Of a stretch of DNA of 64,000 nt, positions 46,411-57,566 are shown piece by piece. Location: NCBI GenBank assembly GCA_022702545.1, contig JAHRBC010000002.1:8804001-8868000 (forward strand), written 5' to 3'. Position 1 is the first letter of the stretch. Each line of letters begins with the position of its first letter. This DNA is from Phycomyces nitens. Lineage: Eukaryota > Mucoromycota > Mucoromycetes > Mucorales > Phycomycetaceae. The notes under the pieces are model-generated. The model saw only the letters and a program-made list of their open reading frames with translations. It searched no databases and had not been told where the DNA came from. Position numbers and translations under genes: made by a program.

Positions 46411-47094
46411 TGTCGTTCCTGATCTGGGATGGTCTTCCTTTTACTATAACAAAGCCAAAAGGTCAATCCCACTGGGGAAACAGGAGTATACATAAAATCA
46501 AAGAGAGGATAAAAGATACTTTTTATTATTATGACTTTGGTTATCTTATATAGTTCTCTAACTAATACTGCGCATTATCCGCAGTAGTTATTATATGATA
46601 TTTTCATAAAAGAAGAGACATTGTACTGCGGTTAATGCTCAGGAAGATGTTGTCAAGTCTCGATCTGGTATTTCTTTTCTGGCACTTGTAACTAAGTCGC
46701 AGAATCAATACCACTGGGGATCGTCAAGTTTAGAGAATAGCTTTTAGGTAATAGATAGATGATATTTTATTGATACAAATCGTTTTACTATTTATACAAA
46801 ATGTAATTCGATTTATGGCTAAATGTATAGCTACGTTAATATGTCTTAGATAGCTATTGTCCAGTAGAATATACTTGAGATATATTCACAATCTAAGACA
46901 CTTGAGACATTTAGAAACATATAGATGGAAACCAATCGGCAAGGTCTTGATCGTTTACCCAACAAGGTCAACCATTACTGGTTACCTATCAAGAGCCGAT
47001 TTTGGTTGCCGATGTCAACTCTGACAATGTTACTGCGCATAAAGAAGTACTGCGGTTAATCATCTTCAGATTTTACGGATTCATCAAAATAATG
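46411..47094 (-). repeat. LTR of gypsy family E, containing LTR B
   Basis: On the minus strand it ends ...GGAACGACA directly before ATTGGTAGCTGAAGC, the same primer-binding context as in family A (47707 onward). It contains TATATAAGATAACC, a TATA-like motif. LTR B (46651-47026) is inserted in it with ATGT duplicated. The outer border is uncertain: it lies before the AATG at 47091. Confidence 0.7.
46651..47026 (-). repeat. Solo LTR B inserted in LTR E
   Basis: 376 bp with TGTCAGAGTTGAC...CTTGACA ends on the minus strand and ATGT on both sides (46647-46650, 47027-47030). Near-identical in layout to the plus-strand copy at 52699-53083. Confidence 0.88.
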
Positions 47095-47379
47095 TGTCGT
47101 GCCTGAATTAATGTCAGCCAATCAGGATGACAATTACACAGAGTTCTCTTTTGAGAACGACGACCGAATTGATTACCTTTTGCTCTCTGAAGACCTAGAA
47201 GACATTAGTTATAACAAAAGTAGATTAGAAACCGAAACAGACATTTATGATGGCTGAGTGGGTTTAGAAAAGATATAAAAGAGGACAATATTTCATTGAA
47301 TAAAAAGTATCTATCTTCTATCCTCGTTTACAATTCCCAGTGGGTTTGACCAATATTGGCTGTGTTATAGCATTGGAAG
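47095..47379 (+). repeat. Extra, truncated LTR A
   Basis: Same sequence as the full LTR from TGTCGTGCCTGAATTAATG, but lacking a 19-bp TTTTTACTC... stretch and the last 23 bp. It joins directly to the next LTR with no spacer. Confidence 0.9.
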
Positions 47380-47706
47380 TGTCGTGCCTGAATTAATGTC
47401 AGCCAATCAGGATGACAATTACGCAGAGTTCTCTTTTGAGAACGACGACCGAATTGATTCCCTTTTGCTCTCTGAAGACCTAGAAGACATTAGTTATAAC
47501 AAAAGTAGATTAGAAACCGAAACAGACATTTATGATGGCTGAGTGGGTTTAGAAAAGATATAAAAGAGGACAATATTTCATTGAATAAAAAGTATCTATC
47601 TTCTATCCTCTTTTTACTCTTTTATCCTCGTTTACGATTCCCAGTGGGTTTGACCAATATTGGCTGTGTTATAGCATTGGAAGAACAACCCAGATCCAAA
47701 ACGACA
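47380..47706 (+). repeat. 5' LTR A (327 bp)
   Basis: TGTCGTGCC...AAACGACA, followed by ATTGGTAGCTGAAGC as candidate primer-binding site. GATATAAAAGAGG is a likely TATA box and AATAAAAAG a possible processing signal. Confidence 0.9.
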
Positions 47707-47741
47707 ATTGGTAGCTGAAGCAAGATCCTTCCCCTGAATTA

Positions 47742-48845
47742 ATGAGCACTGCCGCTGAACAACAAGAGTTCACCGAGAAAGACCTGAGAAATTTTGAAGT
47801 TGAAGAGCGCGTACAAGCAAGGTTACCCGCAGAACATATCAAGACTTACCAAGCAATCCGTACCGTAAAGAGTATTCCCCAGGAATTAAGACTCAAGACC
47901 ACTCCCAAGAGAGAAGAATTCTGGTCCAAGCAAGCAGAAGAAATCGCGAATAACCTATTGAAAAGAATGTCCACTTCCGACGGAAACAGCGAAATGGTGA
48001 AGATGATGGCCGAAGCATTCAAGCAAGCAATGCAGACGCAGACGCAGAAGGCAACGCCCAAGCCAACATTGAAGCAACCCGATTGCTATTTTGGTGAACG
48101 CTCGGCCTCCATCCTAGATGGCTGGTTGTACTCCGTGGAACGCTATGCTTCCTATTATGGGATGTCTTCCGAAGACAAGTGCAGCTATGCTGTAAACCTC
48201 CTGAGGAGACAAGCCAGCACATGGTGGCAACGTCTCGAGATGCAAGACCGATGCCCAAAGGAATGGGAGGCGTTCAAATCACGCATATCTGCCCAGTTCC
48301 GTCCGTCCCACACCCAACTGTCTGCAAGAGACCGACTTGCAAGCCTGTTGCAAACCACCTCGGTAGAGACCTATGTGAACCTGTTCCGGGATATTCAGCT
48401 GGAAATTCCTACAATGAACGAAGATGAAGCCCAAGACCGGTTCATCCGTGGTCTCCAGCCTGACATCCGTTTCCATGTCATTACCCTGCAACCCTTGGAC
48501 TTGGATGATGCCGTCCGTATGGCACTGGCCTATGAGAGTGGCCGACAGACCAGTTTTCATGGCATGTATGCCGAACGACCGGTGGCCCAGCAATACTACC
48601 AGCCCAACGATGTGGTTCCCATGGACTTGGACGCCGTGGATGGTCGCCGTGGTTTCCACCAGAACCGCTCGTCCTCAAACCGCCAGTATAACAACCGCCC
48701 CGCACAGACCCGTTCCGAAGTGACTTGTCACTGGTGTGAGAAACGGGGTCACATCCGTCGAAACTGCAGAGAGCGCATTGAGGCGATCAGGAAGTTGGAC
48801 GAGCAACATGGCCGGAAGAAGGATTTTCGGCAAACACAGCTGTAA
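47742..48845 (+). CDS. Gypsy family A gag, 367 aa, intact
   Basis: Starts MSTAAEQQEFTEKDLRNFE, 36 bp after the LTR. The capsid-like core includes CSYAVNLLRRQASTWWQRLEM, FRPSHTQLSARDRLASLLQ and YVNLFRDIQLEIPTMN. The C-terminus has a basic linker and one zinc knuckle CHWCEKRGHIRRNC. The product would assemble the particle and package the RNA. The pol frame lies at -1 relative to gag and overlaps its end; the same -1 relation is seen in family E, so pol may be reached by frameshifting. I see no textbook slippery heptamer; GATTTTCG is shared just upstream in both. Confidence 0.93.
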   Translation: MSTAAEQQEFTEKDLRNFEVEERVQARLPAEHIKTYQAIRTVKSIPQELRLKTTPKREEFWSKQAEEIANNLLKRMSTSDGNSEMVKMMAEAFKQAMQTQTQKATPKPTLKQPDCYFGERSASILDGWLYSVERYASYYGMSSEDKCSYAVNLLRRQASTWWQRLEMQDRCPKEWEAFKSRISAQFRPSHTQLSARDRLASLLQTTSVETYVNLFRDIQLEIPTMNEDEAQDRFIRGLQPDIRFHVITLQPLDLDDAVRMALAYESGRQTSFHGMYAERPVAQQYYQPNDVVPMDLDAVDGRRGFHQNRSSSNRQYNNRPAQTRSEVTCHWCEKRGHIRRNCRERIEAIRKLDEQHGRKKDFRQTQL

Positions 48846-48865
48846 AGGGAGGTCAGCTGTGTTCC

Positions 48866-49675
48866 TTGGATAAACCCTCCCATGAGGCTAGTAATTTAAC
48901 TGAGCCCTCTGATATGATTAATAAAGAACCTGTTCTTCCCTATGTTGTTGTCCCACCTGAGACCCTTGTGTCTGTGCCTAATGAAGAAGATTGTGAATTT
49001 GCATTGGATCGGCGATTTTTGGAGGAACTAAATGCTGCTATTGATACGGACCTGCCTCTATATATGGCTACACACAATGGTCAATCAATTTCCGTTCTCA
49101 TTGACAGTGGCGCAAGTGCCAACTATGTGTCCCCCCGCATTACTGATCAAATTAAGAACGTTGAACGAATCTCTGGACGCCCCGTAGAAACTGCTGGTGG
49201 TCATCTAACAACGATCAACCAGAAAGCCTCACTCCTGCTCTCTCTTAATGGTTACCAAGACACAATCGACGCATATGTGTTCCCGACAAAGTTTGACCTG
49301 ATCCTCGGCCGTACTTGGTTGCAAAAGGCAAAGCCAGTACCAGATTGGCAACATGATCGATGGCATCTACAGCAAAATGGCCAAGAGTTTGTCCTTAGCC
49401 CCCAGAACACTCGCCCAGTCAAGCCACAATTGCACTATGTAATCTCCGCTAAGCAAACGCAGAAACTGGTCAAGAAGAATGAAGCTGAATGTTACCTAGT
49501 CCACTTTAAAGGTCAACCTGGCGAGCAATCTCCGGATGATAAGTGGAACGGTCTGGTTAAGGAGTTTGACGATGTGTTTCTGGAAGGTTTACCAGGATTG
49601 CCACCTGATCGTGATGTTCAGCATGTCATCAACACTGGAGAAGCCGAGCCAACCAGCAAGCCCCCTTCAAGATGA
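48866..49675 (+). CDS. Gypsy family A pol, protease part
   Basis: Aspartic protease region with [15 protein letters not shown] (the DSGA active-site motif) and later LILGRTWL (the ILG hydrophobic motif), followed by a linker into RT ([21 protein letters not shown]). It would cut the gag-pol polyprotein. The frame ends at TGA 49673-49675 a few residues before the start of the RT fingers; the RT continues one frame over, so one base is lost or gained at about 49660-49675. The true pol start is upstream in the gag overlap. Confidence 0.88.
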   Translation: MDKPSHEASNLTEPSDMINKEPVLPYVVVPPETLVSVPNEEDCEFALDRRFLEELNAAIDTDLPLYMATHNGQSISVLIDSGASANYVSPRITDQIKNVERISGRPVETAGGHLTTINQKASLLLSLNGYQDTIDAYVFPTKFDLILGRTWLQKAKPVPDWQHDRWHLQQNGQEFVLSPQNTRPVKPQLHYVISAKQTQKLVKKNEAECYLVHFKGQPGEQSPDDKWNGLVKEFDDVFLEGLPGLPPDRDVQHVINTGEAEPTSKPPSR

Positions 49676-51078
49676 GTCCACGAGAGCTTGATGAACTGAA
49701 AAAGCAGCTCAAAGAACTTCTGGATCTCGGTCTGATTCGTCCTAGTTCATCTCCTTGGGGTGCCCCGATTCTGTTTGTCAAAAAGAAAGACGGTGCCATG
49801 CGTATGTGTGTTGATTACCGAGCCCTAAACAAAGTGACAATCCGTAACAACCACCCGCTGCCGCGAATCGATGAGTGTCTGGAACGACTTCGTGGTTCAA
49901 ACCATTTCACTAGCTTGGACCTGAAAAGTGGTTACCACCAAGTCCGAATCCAACCACCCGATGTCCCTAAAACGGCTTTCAACACTCGTTATGGCCAGTA
50001 TGAGTTCTTGGTTCTCCCGTTTGGTCTCACCAATGCCCCGCCTACATTTCAGCACTTGATGAACAATGTTCTTGGTGACTGCCTTGATGAATTTGCATTG
50101 GTGTATCTTGATGACATATTGATTTTCAGTAAGACTCCAGAGGACCATGAGAAGCACGTCCGACATGTCCTGAACCGGTTGAGAGAAGCGAAACTAGTGG
50201 CCAATCTCAAGAAGTGCGAATTTAATAAGCAAGAATTGGTATTCCTCGGTTTCCAAGTCTCGGCACTAGGTATTCTTCCCTCTCCCGATAAAGTCAAAGC
50301 TGTGCAGAACTGGATCGCTCCTACAAATGTCCAAGAAGTTCGCCAGTTTATCGGTTTGGCCCAACACTATCGTCGGTTTATCCCTGGATTTGCTGGTATT
50401 GCTGCCCCGCTGACGGACCTCACCCGTGGTGTTGGTCCTAAACGACGACCTATTGTGTGGACTGATGAATGTCAAGCAAGTTTCGAGCTCCTCAAGGAAA
50501 AGCTCACAAGTGCTCCAGTCCTCCTTGCTCCAGACATGGATAAGCCTTTCCGAGTAGAAACTGATGCTTCAGATTTTGGTGTTGGTGCAGTGTTACTGCA
50601 ACAGGATGAAACTGGTACCTGGAAACCGCTAGCCTTTGAATCCAAGAAGCTGTCCAAAGCTGAACGGTCATACCCGGCACAAGAACGTGAGCTCCTTGGT
50701 ATACTCCATGCACTTCGTAGCTGGCGCTGTCTGATAGAAGGAAAGCCCTTTACTGTGTTCACAGATCACTTGCCTTTAAAGTACTTCCGAAGCCAAGTGA
50801 AGCCGACTCCCGCCTTGTCCGTTGGATCTCAGAACTGGAACTCTATGACCCCACAATCGAGTACAAACCGGGTAAAGATAACAATGTACCTGATGTCCTG
50901 TCCCGTATTGGTGGTCCCGAGAGTGAGGACATGGCTCCAGAGTCAATGGAACCCGATTACTTGTATGTATCCCAGATACCCGATGAATCCGACTGGCCGA
51001 AGCTGTACACACATCCAGAGGAAGAATGGCCTGAGGATTACAAGGAACTGCTGCAAAGACAAAGATCTCGTTTTGTGA
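49672..51078 (+). CDS. Gypsy family A pol, reverse transcriptase and RNase H part
   Basis: RT motifs in order: [61 protein letters not shown] (YLDD active site) and [20 protein letters not shown] palm and thumb sequence. RNase H follows with [15 protein letters not shown] and [10 protein letters not shown]. It copies the element RNA to DNA and removes the template. Real homology stops at about 50811, inside the CCCGCC context, where one base appears to be missing; the residues after that are out of frame. Confidence 0.9.
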   Translation: MSPRELDELKKQLKELLDLGLIRPSSSPWGAPILFVKKKDGAMRMCVDYRALNKVTIRNNHPLPRIDECLERLRGSNHFTSLDLKSGYHQVRIQPPDVPKTAFNTRYGQYEFLVLPFGLTNAPPTFQHLMNNVLGDCLDEFALVYLDDILIFSKTPEDHEKHVRHVLNRLREAKLVANLKKCEFNKQELVFLGFQVSALGILPSPDKVKAVQNWIAPTNVQEVRQFIGLAQHYRRFIPGFAGIAAPLTDLTRGVGPKRRPIVWTDECQASFELLKEKLTSAPVLLAPDMDKPFRVETDASDFGVGAVLLQQDETGTWKPLAFESKKLSKAERSYPAQERELLGILHALRSWRCLIEGKPFTVFTDHLPLKYFRSQVKPTPALSVGSQNWNSMTPQSSTNRVKITMYLMSCPVLVVPRVRTWLQSQWNPITCMYPRYPMNPTGRSCTHIQRKNGLRITRNCCKDKDLVL

Positions 51079-52520
51079 TACACGACCAAAAAGTATTCCG
51101 GCGTGTTAAGTTTGGTGATGGCTTCCGAGAAATCCGCTATGCGTTGTTTGCCCGCCGAGCCAATCTTGTTGATAACTTCCATAAGGGTTTTGGCCATGCT
51201 GGTGAAACAACGGTGTATGATCTGATAAAGAAACGTTGGTGGTGGCCAGGGATGCGCACGGATATTCAAGACTGGCTTGCAAAGTGCCCTCAGTGTCAGT
51301 TAGCCTCGAATGCTGAACGAAACATCCACCATGCACCAATGAAGCCGTTGGATGTGCCCCCTGCCTTTTCACGCTGGCATCTTGACTTCATTGGAGAGTT
51401 ACCAACCACCATCAAGGGAAATCGCTGGATATTAGTCGCTGTGGACTATGCCACGAACTGGCCTATTGCCCGTGCTGTGCCCGATGCCACTGGAGAAGCT
51501 ATTGCGAAGTTCCTGTATGAAGAGATCGTCATGCGTTTTGGTTGCCCAGATGAGATACTCACGGATCGTGGAGCGAACTTTATGTCCAAGATTCTCCTCC
51601 ACTACACTGATCAGATTAAGGTACATCACAAGTTCACATCGGCCTTCCACCCAAGAACCAATGGTAAATGTGATCGCCTGAATGGAATTCTCAAGCAAAT
51701 GTTGCGAAAGTATGTTCACGGTGCCATTCATCGTTGGGATGAATATTTGGACACTGCTCTCTTGGCCTGTCGCATTCGCAAACATCGTACTACTGGTTTC
51801 AGCCCCTTCTTCCTCACGTATGGTCGTGAACCGCGCCTTCCTGGTGATCCTCTCCGACCCTTTATGAGTGGCGATCTACCAGATGATCCTCAAGTCCTTG
51901 CCAATGATGCCCTGACCTACTTACGTAACCTGCGTAAAGCCCGCAAAGAAGCTGAGTCTCGTGTCCGAACCAACAGCCTACAAGACAAAGAGCGTTGGGA
52001 TGCCGTTATGAAGCCTCACTCGTTTGCAATCGGCGCCCATGTCCTCATGCGCCACGAGAACAAGTTTGGGCTAGAATACAATTGGATGGGTCCCTATGTG
52101 GTCATTGACAAGAACCCGGATACCGATGTATACAAGCTGACAACTGTTGAAGGTGTCCCTTACACTTCATGGGTTCATGCAGATCGATTGAAACTGGCCA
52201 AGGTCGATGTGGTCTCCCAGACTTGGTTCCATCCTACTGCTTCCCGTGCTCAGACCCGTCGAGATTTACTTGCTGCTGCCTCTTCCCCCTTGGATGTCTC
52301 GGTCATTGATGATTCCTTAGTTGCTCGGGGACGATCAACAGTTTGGGGAGGGGATGATGTCGTGCCTGAATTAATGTCAGCCAATCAGGATGACAATTAC
52401 ACAGAGTTCTCTTTTGAGAACGACGACCGAATTGATTCCCTTTTGCTCTCTGAAGACCTAGAAGACATTAGTTATAACAAAAGTAGATTAGAAACCGAAA
52501 CAGACATTTATGATGGCTGA
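50811..52520 (+). CDS. Gypsy family A pol, RNase H end and integrase part
   Basis: Begins with the connection segment ([22 protein letters not shown]) in a new frame. The integrase follows: zinc module H-x-H/C-x2-C ([10 protein letters not shown] ... CPQCQLA) and DDE core ([35 protein letters not shown]). After the core comes a [17 protein letters not shown] domain like the GPY/F module of gypsy integrases. The last about 55 residues ([19 protein letters not shown] ... ETDIYDG) are encoded inside the 3' LTR. Otherwise uninterrupted for about 570 codons. Confidence 0.9.
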   Translation, partial: RLVRWISELELYDPTIEYKPGKDNNVPDVLSRIGGPESEDMAPESMEPDYLYVSQIPDESDWPKLYTHPEEEWPEDYKELLQRQRSRFVIHDQKVFRRVKFGDGFREIRYALFARRANLVDNFHKGFGHAGETTVYDLIKKRWWWPGMRTDIQDWLAKCPQCQLASNAERNIHHAPMKPLDVPPAFSRWHLDFIGELPTTIKGNRWILVAVDYATNWPIARAVPDATGEAIAKFLYEEIVMRFGCPDEILTDRGANFMSKILLHYTDQIKVHHKFTSAFHPRTNGKCDRLNGILKQMLRKYVHGAIHRWDEYLDTALLACRIRKHRTTGFSPFFLTYGREPRLPGDPLRPFMSGDLPDDPQVLANDALTYLRNLRKARKEAESRVRTNSLQDKERWDAVMKPHSFAIGAHVLMRHENKFGLEYNWMGPYVVIDKNPDTDVYKLTTVEGVPYTSWVHADRLKLAKVDVVSQTWFHPTASRAQTRRDLLAAASSPLDVSVIDDSLVARGRSTVWGGDDVVPELMSANQDDNYTEFSFENDDRIDSLLLSEDLEDISYNKSRLETETDIYDG

Positions 52521-53100
52521 GTGGGTTTAGAAAAGATATAAAAGAGGACAATATTTCATTGAATAAAAAGTATCTATCTTCTATCCTCTTTTTACTCTTT
52601 TATCCTCGTTTACGATTCCCAGTGGGTTTGACCAATATTGGCTGTGTTATAGCATTGGAAGAACAACCCAGATCCAAAACAACAGAAGAACAACCCAGTG
52701 TCAGAGTTGACATCGGTGACCGAAATCGGCTCTTAATAGGTAACCAGTAATGGTTGACCTTGTTGGGTAAACACTCAGACCTTGCCGATTGGTCTTCTTG
52801 CATATGTTTTGGAAAATGTCTCAAATGTCCCAAATGTCTTAGATTGCGAATATCTTGTCAGTATATCCTACTGGACAATCATCATCTAAGACATATTAAC
52901 GTAGCTATACCTTTAGCCTTAAATCCGATTATATTTTGTATAAATAGTAAAAGGATTTGTCTCAATAAAAAGTATCTATATTCTATCTAAAAACTATTCT
53001 CTAAACTTGACGATCCCCAGTGGTATTGATTCTGCGACTTAGTTACAAGTGCCAGAAAAGAAATACCAGATCGATACTTGACACCAGATCCAAAATGACA
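52358..53100 (+). repeat. 3' LTR A, split by solo LTR B
   Basis: LTR A runs 52358-52698 and 53084-53100, ending ...CCAAAATGACA. Near the end it has a local duplication of AACAACCCAGATCCAAAA. It is followed by AATG, matching the 5' flank of the element. Confidence 0.88.
52699..53083 (+). repeat. Solo LTR B inserted in LTR A
   Basis: 385 bp, TGTCAGAGTTGAC...CTTGACA, flanked by CCAG (52695-52698, 53084-53087). Contains TTTGTATAAATAG, a TATA-like motif. Same family as 46651-47026 but in the opposite orientation. Confidence 0.9.
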
Positions 53101-53128
53101 AATGTCCGACACAAGAACTACAAAATAT

Positions 53129-53132
53129 AAAA
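53129..53132 (-). terminator. Pol III T-run after tRNA-Val
   Basis: Four T on the minus strand immediately after the discriminator base. Confidence 0.8.
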
Positions 53133-53206
53133 TGATTTCTGCCAGACTTGAACTGGCGACCGTCTGTGTGTTAGACAGACGTGATAACCAACTACACCAA
53201 GAAACC
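53133..53206 (-). tRNA. tRNA-Val (anticodon AAC)
   Basis: The minus strand folds as a full cloverleaf. The acceptor GGTTTCT pairs with AGAAATC (one G-U), the D arm is GTGTAGTTGGTTATCAC, the anticodon stem is TCTGT/ACAGA with loop CTAACAC (AAC, valine), the T arm is GCCAG TTCAAGT CTGGC, and the discriminator is A. No intron. A TTTT Pol III stop follows directly (53129-53132 on the plus strand). It sits between gypsy A (28 bp downstream of its 3' end) and gypsy C (5-9 bp upstream of its 5' end). It looks functional. Confidence 0.95.
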
Positions 53207-53914
53207 ACACACTTCTGACACGGGTGTTGTAGTTTTTCCACCTTCGCCCACTTTCGCAAGCAACGTCATCCTTTTCCAGACTGCCTTGCCAGAAAGAGTG
53301 ACGTCGTGTCCAGTCAATATGGCGACGTCACTCATATCGCATCGCAAGTCACTTTTTACCCATATACCTCTTTACACTTCCATCTTTATCTCCCATTATC
53401 TGCATTTCAATTATCATTCTTGTGTCCACCTTTTGTCATCTATCTCATTTTCTCTTTCCCCATGTTCCTGTCTGTGCGCATTTATCCTTATCTTCACTCT
53501 ACATTTTTCTCACATATCTATATTTTCTTTATCATTATTGTCACCCATTTTTACATTATCATCCTTACTGCACATCTTGTTTTCTCATATTTTCATATCT
53601 CTGTCTTGTCTTATCATTTTACATTTTACACAATCTCTCATTATCCGTATCCATTATCTCATATTACTGTTCTATTTTTCATTCTCACACCCATTTTCTA
53701 TAATCCATTATTAATCAATTCATAATTATCTACAAAGTAATATTTTACGAAGTCTATATAAGAGACTAAAAATTCAATCAATAAAATCATCAGTTATCTC
53801 TCTCTTATTTTCCGTCCCTGAATTAGTGAATTGTCTTGTATAGAAATTCCTAAACATGTTTTGTGCCAAGATTGATTTTTCTTTTCATCCAATTCCCTTT
53901 TCTGTCCAAATCTG

Positions 53915-56900
53915 CACTACGGCAGAAGGACCAGTAGCTGTGCCAAAAACGGTAGCATAACTACCGTTTTTTATGATTTTAGAGCACTTTATCTCTGCAG
54001 ATTGTGGTTGAAAGGTAATGTCATCGATCCCGAATCATAAAAGTCGCATGGAATGTCTTTTCATCAGGCAATGAGGTAGTTGTAGTACCATAGAAAGGGC
54101 TCGTAAGTTTTTAGGCAACGTTATTTATTGAAATGAGCATTTTAGTTGGTGTTAACGATGTTGCTCATTTTTGAGAAAAATATTTTTTTGCCTGTGTGAA
54201 CAAAACGGTAGCATAACTACCGTTTTTTTGAAACCAATTTTTTGTTTTTGATATTATTAGCCATTTTATTTTATTTTATATGACATTAATATTTATTAGA
54301 GCACTTTATCTCCGCAGATTGTGGTTGAAAGGTAATGTCATCGATCCCGAATCATAAAAGTTGCATGGAATGTCTTTTCATCAGGCAATGAGGTAGTTGT
54401 AGTACCATAGAAAGGGCTCGTAAGTTTTTAGACAACCTTGTTTATTGAAATGAGCATTTTATTTGGTGTTAAAGATGTTGCGCATTTTTGAGAAAAATAA
54501 TTTTTCGCCTGTGTGAACAAAACGGTAGTTATGCTACGGTTTTTTTGAAACAATTTTTTTGTTTTTGATATTATTAGCCATTTTATTTTATTTTATTTGG
54601 TATTGATATTTATAAGGAAAGAAAAAAGAAAAAGAAAATTTTTATAAAGTGGCAAGGTTCCCCATAGTCACACGCAGATTGTCATTAAACATGTAATATG
54701 GTGCAATGATAAAGAACTGATTACTACTCGGAGGGTACTGGATGAGCCTAACTTGATGCTGAATGTCATCCACATTAACAGTATATTTTGGCTGGGTTGT
54801 TTGTCCAGTTGAGCTGTGTGACCGCTGTATTACAATTGGCACAGATGAGTCATGGGCTGCTGTACCATGCTCTTTCATCACTTCAACAAATGCCAGAAAG
54901 TGCGGTGTGCCATCAACCTCTTTATGCTCAAAATAAAATTCCATGGTGCCAACAAACCAGCTTTGAATAGTTATATTGCGACGGCTAGATAAAAATATAA
55001 AAAATGCAAGTGATCTCTATTTTGTATTTTGACTAATACCAATACTCACTTTCTGTATGGACAGGTGAACATCACATGATGATTGCCACGTCTGGTCTCG
55101 TTTTTATTCTTCGGTACATACATGAAGAATGTACGGTTGAATTTTTCCAAAGATGAGAAGCAACAACAATCGTCGGGTCATCAAGTTCAATACTGTTCAT
55201 ACCACTGTTTCGCACATAGTACTTTGCCAAAGTATTCTTGACAACAGGGCTGCTAACACCTTCCAAGTCATCATCATTCAAGCTGGCATGTCAGTTGAAT
55301 GGCTCGCATAGCTGGGCAGCACTTACACCATCTGGAAGATCTAAGAAACTTGCTTCATTATATGTGGACGGCTGACTTGTACAAGGATAATTCTGAGAGC
55401 TATTTGCTGAACTGACAAAGTTATGAATAGCAAAGTGCTCAACAAGCAAACTGGCGTTTCTACTGCCCTTTAACCTCGACCTGATAGGCTTGGAGTATAC
55501 TCCAATTACTCTTTCCATAGATAGGTAAGAGATTATTTGACTAATAATAACAATAGCAGCAAAGACACTTCTTGGTCAATGATGACAAAATCAACGTACC
55601 TGTCATCAATGATTGTGGCCAGTGAGGCACGGCTAGGATAATAGCACTCCACATTTACAAGTGCAAAAGAATGTGGTGTGCCAAGAATCTTCTTCAAGAC
55701 ACCTTTAAGAGTGCAAACCAGACTTGTAAGAGAAAAATAGCAGAGAACAGCCAGGCAAGTTTATTAATTAACAAACATTTGAATATATATTATAATTAAT
55801 ACAATATTTTTATTATGTTATAGCAGGAAAGAGCAAGCAGTTCTTTTCTTTCGGAAGATGAGGTATTTCAAACGGATGACGAGGCTGAATCCCCAATCAT
55901 GACAGATGTACTATAAGTTAGAGCTTTCTTGTTGCTCATCTATTCTCAATTTAATATTAATATAATATTTCTACTGTTTGATATAGGTTTACACCACTAG
56001 GAATGAGCAATGAGCCTTCATCTAAGAGAAACAGACTAAGTCTTTAATATTCTTTAGGCTGCTCTTATTGGTTCTCTCATATTTTTAGTATATGTTTTAA
56101 CGCACTTTTTCTTTTCCTCTTTTCCTTTAGCTGTTTTATCTTTGCTTTGGTCCTCTCCTTTGAAATAAAATTGAATAACTCTCCATCACGTAAGATTGCC
56201 ACCTTAATAAATGCCCGATTGGCATCTTGTATACCACATCTTCAGCTCTGCTGTTTTTAATCTAGGAATGAAACACACATCTCGCCCTTTTTCAAACACC
56301 AAAAAAAATGAAATTTTTTTATAGCTGTATTATGCCAAGGTTAGTTTGTATTTCTTTTCTTTGCTTTGCTCTACTTTTTTGAAGTAAAACTAAATGACCC
56401 TCCCTTATGTAAGGTTGTCAATGGCATAAACATCTGATTGGAATCTTGTATACCACATCTTCAAGTCTGCTATCTTTAATCAAGGAATGAAACACTCATC
56501 TCATAATTTTTCAGACACTAAAAAAAGGTGAAAATTTTTTACAGCTATATTACACCAAAGTTTGTCGTTCCCCACCTCCCCACCTGGGAATCTCTGTAGA
56601 ATATATATATTGTTTTCTTAATGATGTACTCATTCTGCCAACTACCATTATATTCGAATTAGTTTTAAATCTTATGAGCTGACTTTACACCAATATATTT
56701 TCTATGGTAAGAATATTATAATATGTTTACACTCTTTAATTAATCATATTCCGCATTCTCTACTCTCCTTCTACTGCATCTAGTATTTACATCTGTACGT
56801 TCCATATAGTGGCATTAATTCAAGAGATGCTTGATATACCGATTAACAAGCACAGTATATACTGGTATGCTATCCAAAACAATATGCTTGGTTTATTTGA

Positions 56901-57566
56901 TTGCTTCATTCTCTGACCACGATATCTTTATAGCAATTGATGAAGACCAAAGGCCTTCCAAGTCATGACAGTGATTCACAACAAGATGCTCGGCATGCTG
57001 ATTAACAAGCACAATATATACTGGTATGCTACCCAAAACAATATATTCGGTTTATTTGATTGCTTCATTCTCTGACCACAATATTTTTATAGCAATCGGT
57101 GAAGACCAAAGGCCATCCAAGTCATAACAACATGTTGTTGGCATCATGTATAGATTGAGTAAAAGGTTTGTACCATATACGTTTTATAATATTAAATAGT
57201 ATTTGCTTTTGGTATGTTTCTATATTATTATATATATTTTAATATTATTTGAAATAAATCGAAATTATAATAAAAAATAAACTATTATTTCAAATAAATG
57301 GCAGTAAAAAAAGAATGGGTGCTAGTATATAAAGTAATATAAAAGAGAGGCTATAGTATATAAAGAAACGATTTTGGTTGGATAAAAAAAACGGTAGCTG
57401 TGCCTATTCCTGCCTCATAACTACCCTTTTTTTTCGCACTAAAAAAACGGTAACAGCTACCGAAATCGCCTTATACAGAGTCTTTACTACCGTTTTTTTT
57501 TGGTGGGAAAAAACAGTAGTAATGCTACCAAAACGGTAGTTAGCTACCGTTTTTTCCGCCGTAGTG
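53915..57566 (-). mobile_element. TE5: non-autonomous CACTA element inside LTR C
   Basis: CACTACGGCAGAAGGACC...TTCCGCCGTAGTG, 3652 bp, with CTG duplicated (53912-53914, 57567-57569). The empty site is visible in the LTR C copy at about 26030-26045 (AATCTGTATCTT on the minus strand). It is an inverted relative of TE3. It has a tandem duplication of about 317 bp at its left end (starting 53981 and 54298). ACGGTAG palindromes mark both ends. Bases 55760-57360 have no gene. Confidence 0.93.
54642..55700 (-). pseudogene. Degraded transposase C-terminal region in TE5
   Basis: Same relic as in TE3, on the minus strand: RSRLKGSRNASLLVEHF, AQLCEPFN and stop, SSPVVKNTLAKYYVRNSGMN, MYRRIK, an intron-like gap, then MEFYFEHKEVDGTPHFLAF and VDDIQHQVRLIQYPP. 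It carries the same internal stop after EPFN as TE3, so the break predates the two insertions. Confidence 0.7.

Larger units (their letters stand above)
47095..53100 (+). mobile_element. Gypsy family A retrotransposon with doubled 5' LTR
   Basis: Flanked by AATG (47091-47094 and 53101-53104). Order: truncated LTR, full LTR, primer-binding region (ATTGGTAGCTGAAGC), gag, protease, RT, RNase H, integrase, 3' LTR holding a solo LTR B. The RT-before-integrase order places it in Ty3/gypsy (Metaviridae). Pol has two one-base frame breaks, so as read it is not autonomous. Confidence 0.93.
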
